Below are positions 9,234 through 19,096 of a stretch of 23,458 nt of DNA, one piece after another (position 1 is the stretch's first letter; every line of letters begins with the position of its first letter). The stretch comes from Neonectria sp. B-13 (taxonomy: Eukaryota; Ascomycota; Sordariomycetes; Hypocreales; Nectriaceae): the NCBI GenBank assembly GCA_002682825.1, contig NOKP01000064.1:1-23458 (forward strand), given 5' to 3'. Under the pieces are notes generated by a model, which saw only the letters and a list, made by a program, of their open reading frames with translations, had not been told where the DNA came from and did not search any database. The position numbers were made by a program, and so were the translations under genes.

Positions 9234-11369
9234 TCATTCTGCTCTCTGTGTCACTTTGCGCAACCAAGGGGGAGACTCAACGGTCACTCCTTCTTCTGGA
9301 ACTCCATTGCCCAAGGAATCGTACTTGTTATCGGGGTTGGCCCAGACAAAGTCGAAGTCCTCCCACCGGACTAACGACGTGGTCTGGACGAAATGAACGA
9401 TCGTCCCAGGCCAAGGAATAAGCACCTTGCCTTTCGAGCTCTTGTCTATTGGAGGAATTATTCACGCCAGCCATCTTCCATCGAGACAAGACCACCGTTG
9501 GCACGAGGTAGACTCACACCAAGACTTGCAATTCCTGGTGAACGCCATTTTCCGCAATTGCCGCTGAGCCCATTCGTTGAAATCTCTCTGGGCAGATTCT
9601 TTCGCTGTGATCGATTTCAGGTTATCGCTCTGCAGCCGGTCGAGCAGCCGAAGGATATAGTCGCTGGTGGCTTCGATGCCGGGAAAGGCAGACCCGATCA
9701 CAGGAGCAATCGGTGGGTTAAACACTGTTGCTTAAAGTTAATCATCATGTCCCTCGAGGCATGGCGTACATGCTACAGCTGCAGGACGTTCGAGAGATTC
9801 TGCCGCTGGCAGTAGCAGAGAGAGGGCTGTCATACCGAACAAGTTGGGGAACCGGGCGACAAGGGCACCCATATACGGCTCAGTGGGCTTTTCTTTGCCC
9901 CAGTTCTCTGACAAGGAGTATCCATCTCGTCCTATGGTTGGAATCCGGGGCTCAAAGGACGTATCGAAGCCAGTGGCACAGACAATTACATCAACTTCGG
10001 TGGTAGTGTCGGTTTCATCGGCAATGCCTTGTTCCATCAGGCGGACGATGCGATCCGAGATTACAGACATTATTCTGTTGCAACGCGTTCAGGTAGTGGT
10101 CTCTGGGCGTGAAGCGTCGGCAGCCAACTTCGAACTTAGGCAACAAAATCTCCAGCAACTTAGGATCGTGTATAGTTTTCTTCATGTGTTTAAGTGTCGT
10201 GCGCTCGAGCTCGGCCTGTGCAAGGCTTCCCGACTAGAGTGCCTCAAACCCACCGGCGAGAACCTTTTCCAGCTGTCGACGGTGTTCAAAGTAGTAATCC
10301 GGGTCCTTCTCGAATCTTTCCCAGGTCTCGGTCGAGTCTGCTCAGCGATTAGCATTGAAAATCATCATGCGGTCAGTAAATCTAAGTGGCCTACAATCCT
10401 TCTGGACGGTGCCGTCGGAGAAGAGGTGGGGTATCATCCAGGACGCTGTACGCATGTAATTGACAAGTTTCTTTGCGACTAGAGGTCGATATGGACCAGC
10501 CAGCGCCACCGTAGGAAGATATACAATCTTGTAGTCCACTTACTGGGTTGGAGTGCCGCAACACACTGGACTGCACTCGCTCCATTTCCGATCACCGCGA
10601 TTCGCTTGTCAGTCAAGTCAACCGTCTCATCCCAGTTTGCAGTATGAAGCAACTTTCCCTTGAACGCTGACAAACCATCGATATCGGGGAACTTCCAGTT
10701 ATTCAGTGTCCCAAGGCCCTTGACCAAGACATCGCACTCTCTCGTGACCCTAACAGGATTTCCCGAGCTGTCCCTCGTCTCCAGCTCGACTTGCCAGGTG
10801 GATGACTCTTCCTGCCATTGCGCAGAGACGGCGTGGTAATTGAAGTGCATATACTTTCGCAACCCATGCTTGTCGACTACATCGTTAAGATACTGCCGGA
10901 TCTCTGGCGCGGGAGCGTAGAACTTGGACCATCGCGTGTTAGGCGCCCACGAAAAATGGTAGGTATGAGCGGGAACATCACATGCACAACTATTCCCCGT
11001 GGTGAGCTGCGGCATCATTGCTGTCGTCATCATTCCTTACCCTGGATATCGGTTCTCGTACCAGGTGCCGCCTAACTCAGGGTTCTTTTCGTAGACCTCC
11101 AGCTCTACATTTTCCATCCGCGTGTCCACATCATGAGCGAATTGGATCCCAGAGATGCTGGGCGTTGTAATAACAAGTAATTAGCATTGCTGCCTGTAGA
11201 TTCTGGCGGTGGAGGCCTACCCAGCGCCCAGCATGACGATTTTCAGCTTTCTCCTGGGGAATGCTGTGCCCGACATTACCCCAGTTTGGCTCGACCTGTT
11301 GACTGGGATGTTGCCGGCCGTGGTGGCCCTATTGAATCCATTTTCCGTTGAGGAATGTGACAGGACCAT
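9234..11369 (-). pseudogene. Baeyer-Villiger-type flavin monooxygenase, nearly intact pseudogene
   Basis: Seven exons can be read: 11369-11221, 11157-11041, 10989-10544, 10478-10395, 10337-9836, 9724-9518 and 9445-9234, with GT-AG introns of 51-111 nt and consistent phases, giving about 570 residues. Seen motifs: FAD-binding GAGISG (48-53, split by intron 1), GGTWYENRYPGCACD (79-93, split by intron 2), the Baeyer-Villiger fingerprint FKGKLLHTANWD (198-209), NADPH-binding GNGASA (223-228), and downstream VIVCATGFDTSF. The C-terminal exon has KGKVLIPWPGT and SLGNG. The family inserts oxygen next to a ketone using FAD and NADPH. Two clear lesions: a TAG at 10236-10234 where Trp is expected, and a frameshift near 10066. 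All splice sites look usable, so inactivation appears recent; a sequencing error at either site is possible. A TATATA lies at 11400-11395, very close to the start. Confidence 0.92.
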
Positions 11370-12816
11370 GGTGGTATCTTGATGACTTGATTGGTATATA
11401 AGTGCTAGGTTTGGTTAAGAGAACAATTGAGTCCTAGATGCAGCATCAAACAAGGCGGCGACAAGCATACGCTTTTCAATCATTGCGTGCTTTGCCGCCT
11501 CTTATATTAGGCATGTTTCGCCGTCTGGGACGAATCGGGAATCTAAACAGTGTGGTCTATCACAAATCTGATCCTCGGCCTAGTTCTTAGACTGACATTC
11601 CATGCCGTGGGGCCCCATGGGTGCATTTGAAATCCTCCCCACGGAGTATTCACCGTTAGTTGGGGAAACAGTGCCGTGTGGGTTATCGTGACGTCGTCTT
11701 CGGCACCAATCGACCACCAGCACGAACGCATGCATGCATTTGTTACGGGAATTCACTGCCTTCTCCCACAGTAACTGCCAAGTGTTAAACTTCATCATTT
11801 CGCATTTGGCTGTGGATGATCTCTGGTCTGTCTCAGCGGAACCGGGCGTCGGGATACCAATTTAGGAACAAAATTGCGCGTCCTTTCCCACGGCACTTGC
11901 GCTCCTCTCGTGGAATCGAATCGTAGCTAAAATACACCCGCCAAGGCAGTTGAACGGCCGTACACATCAGGGCGGCCCCGAAGCAAAGCATATGTTCGAG
12001 AAGTGTCTGTCGACGGCATGCCGGTCTTCGTCGCCCGATATTGACCCGGCTCTCTCATCAAACAACCTTACCCGAAGAGCTCGTACATCAGTACTTTCGC
12101 TGCATGCCAGCGAATCCGTCCGCACAATCTCACATATCCTCGGACACGCGTAAGGAGCCGCCCTTTGCCAAAATGCCGTTAGTCCCGGGAAGTTCCCCCG
12201 TTGCGATTGTCGAGGGGCATCATCGGAAAGACCACGGCTGGACGGCTTGCACTAGGACGCCTGAACATTGCAACTAGGCACACATCCGGTGCTGGCAAAT
12301 CCCAGTGTGAGGAATCCTTCCGTCACACACTCCACCAAGTCAAGCCACCTGAAAGTCACCGCAGTAGTTGCCGAGAACATTCAGTCAAAGGTCCTCAAGA
12401 TTAGCCGCATTGCCATCAGCGCATGTATTTCCGCAGCCAAGGAAGCGGCTCGTCTCCGGCTTACCATCCCGAATATCGGGGGGTTAGTGGTACCAGCTAT
12501 CGTGGTGGCGTGGGGTCCAGAAAGCACGCGTGGCAGGGTTGTGACCACGCTGTTTGACTCGCCTGGCAAATCAGAACTCCTGAGATTATGCTTTTCTGAG
12601 CCCCACAAGCCGCCTTCTTTCTAGATAACTTGTGAGACATGGCTGGTCATTTTAGAGGGTAGCAGAGTCTGAACGCTCACATGACCCCTGTTAGCTCTAG
12701 CTTCATGAAGTGATGCTAGCTCGGGAGCAAATTGCAAACCCTCGAAGTCGAGGGGATCATTGCGGGACGTTCGTGAAAGTGACTCCGTCATTCGGATTGT
12801 ATTCACCACTATGATA
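11370..12816. other. Intergenic region, no gene recognised
   Basis: The first part is the upstream region of the monooxygenase. An imperfect inverted repeat AGGCGGC...GCCGCCT lies at about 11452-11502. Plus-strand frames at 11950-12624 and minus-strand frames at 12381-12809 overlap each other and show no domain I recognise. The last stretch would hold the 3' end of the epoxide hydrolase gene, whose stop is at 12817. Confidence 0.5.
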
Positions 12817-13946
12817 CTATGCTGTCCCTAGCCATTCAACTATCACAGTACCGAGTCCCACACCATCTTCTTGCGCTACCCAATGTCCAGATGGCAGAGT
12901 TTTGGTAGATGACCGGGCTAGAAGGCCCTTGGTCATATCGGCTGCTTCTGCGGGAACTGCTGGATCAAACTTTCCAAGAATGGTCAAAAATGGCGTCTGG
13001 ACAACAGCCAAATGATCCAACTCCTTTTCGTCCTCGAAGTTCTCTAGGAAGGCTGTATACCAGTTCATCGGAGCCTCCCAGCCGCCGCGCCAATATGTAC
13101 GCAAGTAGTTCTCGTTGGCCTCATCATCCCAAATCTGTGGCTTCCTTAGCCAGTCCGGGGGTACCTGGTCGGTAGACAATCTCGGCTTAAGTTCCGACAT
13201 GGGGACGGCAGGCTGGCCCGCACCGCGGACGACGGCATTCCAAAAGACCGGCAATTTCTCCCGCAGGAGGCTTGGGGTACCGTCGGCGGTGAAGAATTTC
13301 CAGTAGGAGAAATTGGGATGCTGCTGAATGAACTCGTCCATCGTGATTCTAGTATGCAAAGGGGGTATGTACGTCCCGGTGATGCTGACGCATGCTGACA
13401 CTCTTGTCTGATGGTGCAACATAATACGTGAGGCCAGTTGGCTGCCCCAATCATGACCGATTACAACGAACTGTGTGCCACAACATTAATATCCTGGGCT
13501 CAATCACGCTGCTGTAGGTTCTGTACCTTCTCGCCATCTGCCACGCCGGCATGGGACAGGACCTCCATCATGTCTTGGGCCATGGCCTTGAGCCGATACA
13601 TGCTGTAACTTACAGGTTTCGACGATTCGCCGAACCCAAGGAGGTCTGGTACGATGCATTGAATATTGTGTGAGAGTAAGACAGGAATGGTGTAGCGCCA
13701 GCCGTATGAATAGTCGCCGTGGCCATGTAGGAGAAGCGCAATTTGCTTTGCGACGCCGTTACTTGGCTCAGCGCGGTAATAATTGTAGACCAGACGTCTT
13801 TTCGTCACGCAGGTGCGCTGGCTGCCCTTGTCGTAGTCGTATGTCCCCATCGAGCCGGTTCGCAGTTCCCGTTCCTTAAGATAGTTGTGGGATATATTGT
13901 TGAGGTTTTCCGTGCACGGAGGCAAGAGAGACTGGTCGGATAACAT
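12817..13946 (-). CDS. Epoxide hydrolase (alpha/beta-hydrolase fold)
   Basis: Two exons, 13946-13527 and 13470-12817, are joined across a 56-nt intron (GTACAG...CACAG, phase 0) and give 357 residues. The ATG at 13946 (A at -3) is the first in frame; 12 further codons upstream are open but lack ATG. Seen: oxyanion-hole region HGHGD at 74-78 where HGxP is usual, the nucleophile elbow GHDWGS with Asp147, possible lid tyrosines Y196 (FSYW) and Y278 (NWY), the acid in GKFDPAVP (Asp309), and the base in GHW (His336). The H-D-W nucleophile points to an epoxide hydrolase or haloalkane-dehalogenase relative rather than a serine esterase; the lid tyrosines favour epoxide hydrolase, which opens epoxides to diols with water. 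HGHG instead of HGFP is unusual. No lesion was found. It lies about 1.4 kb from the monooxygenase relic on the same strand. Confidence 0.9.
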
Positions 13947-14328
13947 GGTGATTCGGGATGAATAAATATTAGTTTCCCCCAAAATCGAAGGTAGCTGTCT
14001 GCTTAGGTAATCTCATGCTGGAATGCGCGCCATGGAGACCCCGGATCCACGAGCCGGCACCTCGCCCGATCTTGCCCCGGCCCTAACTCTTACGGTAGTT
14101 ACCCGAGAACAGTGCCCGCCCACCGCTATGATACAACATGCTGTTGGTCAACCGAGTCAACAAATTGTCAACGCCACGACAGACAACCCAAAAAGCGCAG
14201 AACCTTTGTAGTTGTGGATGGCAACAGCCAGTCGCATGCATAGCAAGCTTACGCGGGAGGGGAGGGAGAGAGTTTGCTTGATGCTCACCGTGCAATCGTC
14301 CTGCTCCGTGTGTCTTCCAATCAGGGGT
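13947..14328. other. Upstream region of epoxide hydrolase, no gene seen
   Basis: This holds the promoter of the hydrolase gene. Overlapping short frames on both strands (14023-14211 plus, 14083-14361 minus) show no recognisable protein. The right end abuts the Tc1/mariner relic. Confidence 0.5.
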
Positions 14329-14607
14329 CAAAGTTTGAAGCCACCCCACCTTTTTCACCACACGCGACCCGAATCTTTCCCAAGCACTGTCTTCTCAATG
14401 ACTGATTAATCAGCCAACAGGACTCCAAACTCCGTGCTTATGGCACCGCTATAAGCGGAAATCGTCAGAAAAAGCAGGAATTAACCCCAGAGCAGCGGGC
14501 GGCTGTATGCGCCGCTATCGCGAGCGGGAAAAGTCGGCGGGCCGTCGCGCGTCTCTTCAGAGTATCTCGGGGCGCCGTCGAGAAGTCTCTTCAGCGCTTC
14601 AAAGACC

Positions 14608-14700
14608 ACGCCTGTCGCATTTCCAGCTGCGGCAAAAGGGAATGCGCACTCCGCTAATGCGTGGTGCAGTACTGGCCTATATGCTAAATGTGACAACGCC
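14608..14700. mobile_element. 83-bp TGT...ACA insertion with 5-bp target duplication
   Basis: The segment 14613-14695 starts TGTCGCATTT and ends AAATGTGACA, inverted termini with 9 of 10 bases matching. It is flanked by ACGCC at 14608-14612 and again at 14696-14700. It interrupts the transposase frame just after QRFKDH; removing it and one ACGCC copy brings the next coding part (TFESRP) into frame. TG...CA ends and a 5-bp duplication are the marks of LTR retroelements, so it could be a very short solo LTR (TRIM/SMART-like). A miniature inverted-repeat element is the alternative. Confidence 0.6.
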
Positions 14701-15204
14701 ACCTTTGAATCCAGGCCTTGTATCTCCAAAGCTCTCGCGTCGGGAAAGACGATATACTGTATATACCAATTAGTTCACCGGAGATCTCAGTTAGCTTATA
14801 AAGCCCTAGTGCTCGAGATCGACGGCAAAGTGTCCCACTCAACGATACGTCGAGTTCTCCGCACCCATAACCTCCGTAAATAGCGCTGCTAAAAGAGGAT
14901 CAAGTTAACGAAGGAAAGGAGCAAAGACAAGGCGAGACTTTACCCGATTTTGGCTGGATCCGAACCACCCAAAGAGACTAGGGCAGCTTCTAAAGGCAGG
15001 GGTCCTAAGTCCGGATTTCTATCCGTACGCCGAACTAATACTAACCAGGGCCAAGTTTTCGGACGAGTGTACTGTCAGAATAACACAAACAATCCGGTAG
15101 CTTGGGTGTTCTGATACCCTTTAGAGAAATGGCAACCGTTAACCTCAAGTGTCACGGAAAGCCCATATCTCGATAATAGCACGGGCGATGATCTGGAAGG
15201 GTGG

Positions 15205-15609
15205 TCGGTTGTAACAATCTGACGGGGTCTTCCACTAATAGCAAGGAGGTCTGGCTCTGACAGAACGTCAGGGCTTGAATGCTGTAGGACAAGGCGTGGA
15301 TCTGAGATCAAGACAATGTTGGATCGTGCCTAGTCAAAGGATAGACTGGATACATGAATGACAGCTGAAGTCTCTCCTAACGAGAGCCTTCCTAAGGGTA
15401 AAGAGCGTGTTCTTAAATACATGATGTAGATTTCATAGAGCGTCGAGCTCACTGCACGATCCTCTATAGTGGATCACTAGGTTCACGTCATGATCCTGAC
15501 GATCCCTGGTGTTGAATCGCTTTGGATCGCTGACGCACCCCAACGAGCCAATCCTCATTGGTCAGTGTCGGCCTGTCTGCACGCTGCAGTGTCGGGTCCT
15601 ATCATCGGT
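15205..15609. mobile_element. Solo LTR of a retrotransposon (395 bp) with 5-bp target duplication
   Basis: The segment 15210-15604 begins TGTAACAATCTGACGGGGTC and ends GGGTCCTATCA, that is TG...CA. It is flanked by the direct repeat TCGGT at 15205-15209 and 15605-15609. It splits the Tc1 transposase. Joining the flanks with one TCGGT copy restores a continuous frame across the site (MIWKGGRLSLVLMARDPDAP), which gives both insertion points exactly. No internal gag/pol region or second LTR is present, so it is a solo LTR left by recombination. The parent family (copia or gypsy) cannot be told from this alone. Confidence 0.78.
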
Positions 15610-16292
15610 TGAGCCTCGTGTTAATGGCGAGAGACCCAGACGCACCGCGTAACGGATACAGCTCTTAGAGCTATTAAATCATGCTTGAAGAAAGTCTTCT
15701 ACGGCATTATGACGCTGGTGATATTTTCCAGGAAGAAAAGGCGAAGATCCATACGGCACATGCGTCCAAAGAGTGGTTAGAGAAATACATCCGGGATCTG
15801 GGTTATTATGTGGCCAGCTCACCCGCCTAATTTCCACCCAATTAAACACGTCTGGAACACGTTAAAGAAGGAGGTGTATAAGTGATTTCCTGGCCTTTAT
15901 GCTCTAAAAAGAAACGAGCTGGATGTCGCCGAGTTTAAAGAGATATTACGGGTTTCATGGGAGCCGATTCCAGAGAGCCTTATTGACAGGCTCGTGGATT
16001 TTATACCGCGTCGCCTCCGAACCGTGAAGCGCACTAGAGGTTGGTACTAAGTATTGAAGCTCTTTCTTTGGGCTTTCAGCTCCATATAGAATTTTCAGTA
16101 TTAGAGCGGAATTGAATGAGAAAATAAGCTTAAAATTAGGGTGGTTAAGTTAACCGTTTTAGATTTTAGTAGAGTGGCTCTAAAATTTGGATAAGTAATG
16201 AGTATATCATGAAATCTCAACAGAACAGCAGCTAAAGACTCCCACGCATTTCATCCTAGCAGTTCGTTTTAGGTTACCGCCGTCGCAAGAGA

Positions 16293-16480
16293 TCACGACA
16301 GCCAAGGCGGAAACTCAGGCGTGAATCCCTCCCTTGGGATCCCGTTCCCCAGGCTAGAGTATCTACTGGAATAAGCCCAAACAAATTCAAAATCTTCCCA
16401 CCGAATAACCCCGGCGGTCTGAATGTAGTGTGCGACAGTCCCCGGCCAGGGTATGAAGACTTTCCCCTTTGAGCTTTTGT
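16293..16480 (-). pseudogene. Orphan last exon of a second Baeyer-Villiger-type monooxygenase
   Basis: About 62 residues, with SSKGKVFIPWPGTVAHYIQT, IRWEDFEFVWA and SLGNGIPREGF, match the seventh exon of the monooxygenase pseudogene at 9234-9445, with many conservative differences. Even the splice acceptor is kept: AAAG before ACAAAAGC, like AATAG before ACAAGAGC in the other copy. The frame ends at a TGA at 16293-16295. Upstream sequence (16481-16760) has no similarity to the preceding exon, so the FAD and NADPH domains are absent and no enzyme can be made. Divergence suggests an old paralogue rather than a recent duplicate. Same strand as the first copy, with the transposon relic lying between them and the hydrolase. 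Confidence 0.85.
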
Positions 16481-16782
16481 CTTTGGATTCCATTGGTAAC
16501 GATCGACTGATATCAGACCATTGTGATTCGGGCCAAAGAGCTTTGGACGGCATGAAGCCCCCTCCCCTGCCCTGTGTTTTTGCGCAAAAAGAAATCGGGA
16601 GGTTTATCAAGCACCCATGGCCTGACTATCAAGCACCTATTTGTGGCTTGGACTGTGGCAGAGGGCCTGCACTCCATTTTTGCGGGTGGATCACACCAAA
16701 CCAAGAGAGTCAACCCCCCTGCTTGTGTCTGCACACATAATGCCCGCAAATTTATGCATTCATAACGATATAACGGGTGAAG
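16481..16782. other. Spacer, no gene recognised
   Basis: Short frames on both strands overlap here and none continues the monooxygenase exon. Nothing else was seen. Confidence 0.45.
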
Positions 16783-17616
16783 CTATTCACATCCTTCCTT
16801 TTCGAGTTCATCCGCCAAGTCCAAGAGGTCCTGTTCCAAGTTGAGAATATCCTTATCCATTTTGCCTTCCTTCTCAACCGGAATATCGAACTGCGTTTCC
16901 CCAGGAACACCTATATCACTCCATTGTGACGGATGCTCATTAAGTAACTCCATTGGTGATGCCGGAAATGCCGTTGTAACCGGAAGTTGTGAAGTTGCAA
17001 TCTGAGTGCAGCTCTGTGCGTTGTCAGGAATATCATCGCCGCCGCCGCCCTCATCGCCCGAGTCATAGTCTTCAAATGCCCGCTTCGCCCGTTGGTAGCT
17101 GCGTTGCATTTTCGTGCCCGGCCCATAGGAATCCAGAGTCTCTATGAACTTGAGACCTTGTGATGTTGAAGTTATGGTCAAATTTGGTGTTGACTGCCGT
17201 GGAAGTGTTGCTGGAGCTGATGACGGCGGCGGCTGCAGTTTTTTCCGACTCTCATCAGTCTCGAACTTTTCTAACTGCACAACCAGCTCGTGGGCTGAAG
17301 GAATCCGGCGTGTGGTGGTCCCCTTGTCATCCACAAAAGTCTCCTTAGGCCGCCTCTTTGCCCTTACTGGCACCGGTTCAAAGGGGAAAGGCGGAGTGCG
17401 TTGCATATCTTCCTCCTCCTGACTCGGTGCCTCAGGCATCTGGTCCTAATGCCAATGGGGGTGAATTTCTGATATATCGATCGGCTCGTGATCCTTCAAG
17501 TGAGGATAGATAATATGTCGGCAGGGCAGACCTTTGCTGGTCGTAATCGCACATGGGGCGCAGGGTGTTTTTGGCGGCGCTGAGAGTTGCTTCCCCGACG
17601 AGTGACATGTTCCGAC
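16783..17616 (-). pseudogene. C-terminal part of a MULE-type (Mutator-like) transposase
   Basis: One minus-strand frame is open from about 17616 to the stop at 16783 except for a TAG at 17448-17446. Its start shows a zinc-knuckle-like PCAPCAITTSKGLPCRHII, then ISEIHPHW. This resembles the SWIM-type C-x-H end of fungal MULE transposases (...GLPCxH..., then ...lseIHpfW). After the stop it continues MPEAPSQEEEDMQRTPPFPF, KGTTTRRIPSAHELV (like the STRRxPSaFE tract common in these proteins), and an acidic, low-complexity tail with DLLDLADELEKE. The catalytic DDE part is not seen upstream; another frame at 17432-17773 is unrelated in style. The 218 residues after the stop (ATG at 17439) could still be translated. 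The family call rests on a short motif, so a different SWIM-like protein is possible. Confidence 0.5.
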
Positions 17617-19096
17617 TTATAATTACCGAAGCAATTAGTATTGTAAAGTTCGAAAGGGTGGTAGGCAAAAAATAGATAGAAGGCTCTGGGGATTGTGATA
17701 GAGTTTTAGATAACTTCAACTGCAGTTCCTCGAGGACACCTCCGCACCCTATTTGCCTGTGGTGTAGTTTCACATAAATGAAGGCTACCGCCTTACATTA
17801 TTCTCGTCAGAGAAGCTAAACTAACCTTATCAGGAAATCGTCACGCTCACCAAGAATTGCACTAGTCTAAAAGAGGAAATCGTCACGGTCTAGCGACACC
17901 GGTCAGTATTATCAAGTTTGACACGCAACAACAGCAATATAGATCCAATCATTTAAAAACTCCATTGTCATGCTCTTTAGGCATTAAACTTCCCAGGATG
18001 ACTAAATCAAAGAAGAACCTTGGTTGTGGCTCTGAAGATCTACTACCAAATTGGCCCCTAGAGACCACCCGAGGCCGCCTGGTGCAGCCGCGCCAAGGGC
18101 CTCTCCGCGGTCTCCCTGATAAAGTCAGGCCGGTTTTGCGGCTGCTATTCTCCCAGCCGCGCCTGGTCATCCCGCTGACGGGTAACAGGCTCGACACAAT
18201 GCGCCCTCGAGCCGATGATATGCTGGATAGTGGTCTGTTTTGCATTTTACGGAAGAAGAAGAAGATGGGGAAGTTTTAATTTCGCGTCGCGAATGACTTA
18301 GCTCGGCCCCACCTTTCGGCATTACGTAGATTTTAGCATTAGAGATTCTAGCTCAGCACGTCCTGTGCCCCAATAGGGGACTTTACGGGCCTCACGGCCC
18401 CCGGACGAAAAATATACATACATAATTACATACATACCAGGGTTCTCACTATTTGTTGGATTGTGACCCTGTATTACGAAACCTCTGATAGATCGATATC
18501 CTGACCTTAGTCAGAGGGGGCGTGAGATGACATAAAACCCCTCTCGAGAAAAGAGGGGGCCGGAGGGATCCTAGATCAATTGAATCATCAGATTTGGGCT
18601 CTACACTCTATTGAGCACTAAGGCCTAGATCGAATTGACCGTACGCTATCCAACACTATTCTATAATGGTGGCGCTAGTACCTCCTAACTTCACGAGTCG
18701 CATTTACAACCAAGATGAGTCATTCTTCAACCTCTCCCACGCACCACGTAATTCCTCGTGGAAATTGGTTAAATCGGTTAAATGCCTCATTCAATGGATT
18801 GCCGTTGAACTTTTATAAGACAGGCAATTTTGGGTTGTTGTATAGGACGATGGCTGCAGTTGCAAGATACCAGTTCTGCTATGGAAATTTTGGGGAGTGG
18901 TGATATAATTACTTGCTAACGCATCTTAGCACCGACACAGCACCGTGCCCAAGGAGGGCAAATCATGCTCAGTCGCGAAAGATCGCGCCAGGGGCCTCTC
19001 AACGCGTTAATGAAATCACGCTAAAACAAGCCCCCGGCTTGTTTCAGCAAACCGTTCGACCGAGTCGATCGATTTTCGATCGAACTCACGGCGCTG

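Larger units (their letters stand above)
14329..16189 (+). mobile_element. Tc1/mariner transposon relic with two nested insertions
   Basis: Plus-strand frames follow the order of a Tc1-type transposase. A helix-turn-helix has ELTPEQRAAVCAAIASGKSR and VARLFRVSRGAVEKSLQRFK (about 14470-14607). Next come KLSRRERR, then VSHSTIRRVLRTHNLRK and KRIKLTKERSKDKA (about 14830-14940), first catalytic Asp in FSDECTV (15056-15076), AMIWKGGRL, RDPDAPRNGYS, KAKIHTAHASKEW, WPAHPPNFHPIKHVW in place of WP..SPDLNPIE..W (about 15811-15855), and a terminal RRLRTVKRTRGWY. Many stops and frameshifts break it. The catalytic Glu is Lys and the neighbouring Asp is Asn, both G-to-A type changes. Possible diverged terminal inverted repeats lie at 14329-14350 and 16168-16189 (16 of 22 matching, mismatches mostly transitions). 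Without its two insertions the element would be near 1.4 kb, normal for the family. Outer limits are tentative. Confidence 0.85.

Noticed and set aside
10324..10400. TGA stop in the monooxygenase after IFNANR as a third lesion
   Set aside because: It falls in a good 57-nt intron (10394-10338, GTAGGC...GCTAAT...GCAG); splicing restores the expected protein.
12268..12624. 118-codon plus-strand open frame
   Set aside because: No recognisable domain, overlaps frames on the other strand, and no sensible start context or splice partners.
17965..18279. Overlapping open frames on both strands of about 100 codons
   Set aside because: Mirror frames of each other with no protein-like motif; probably chance.
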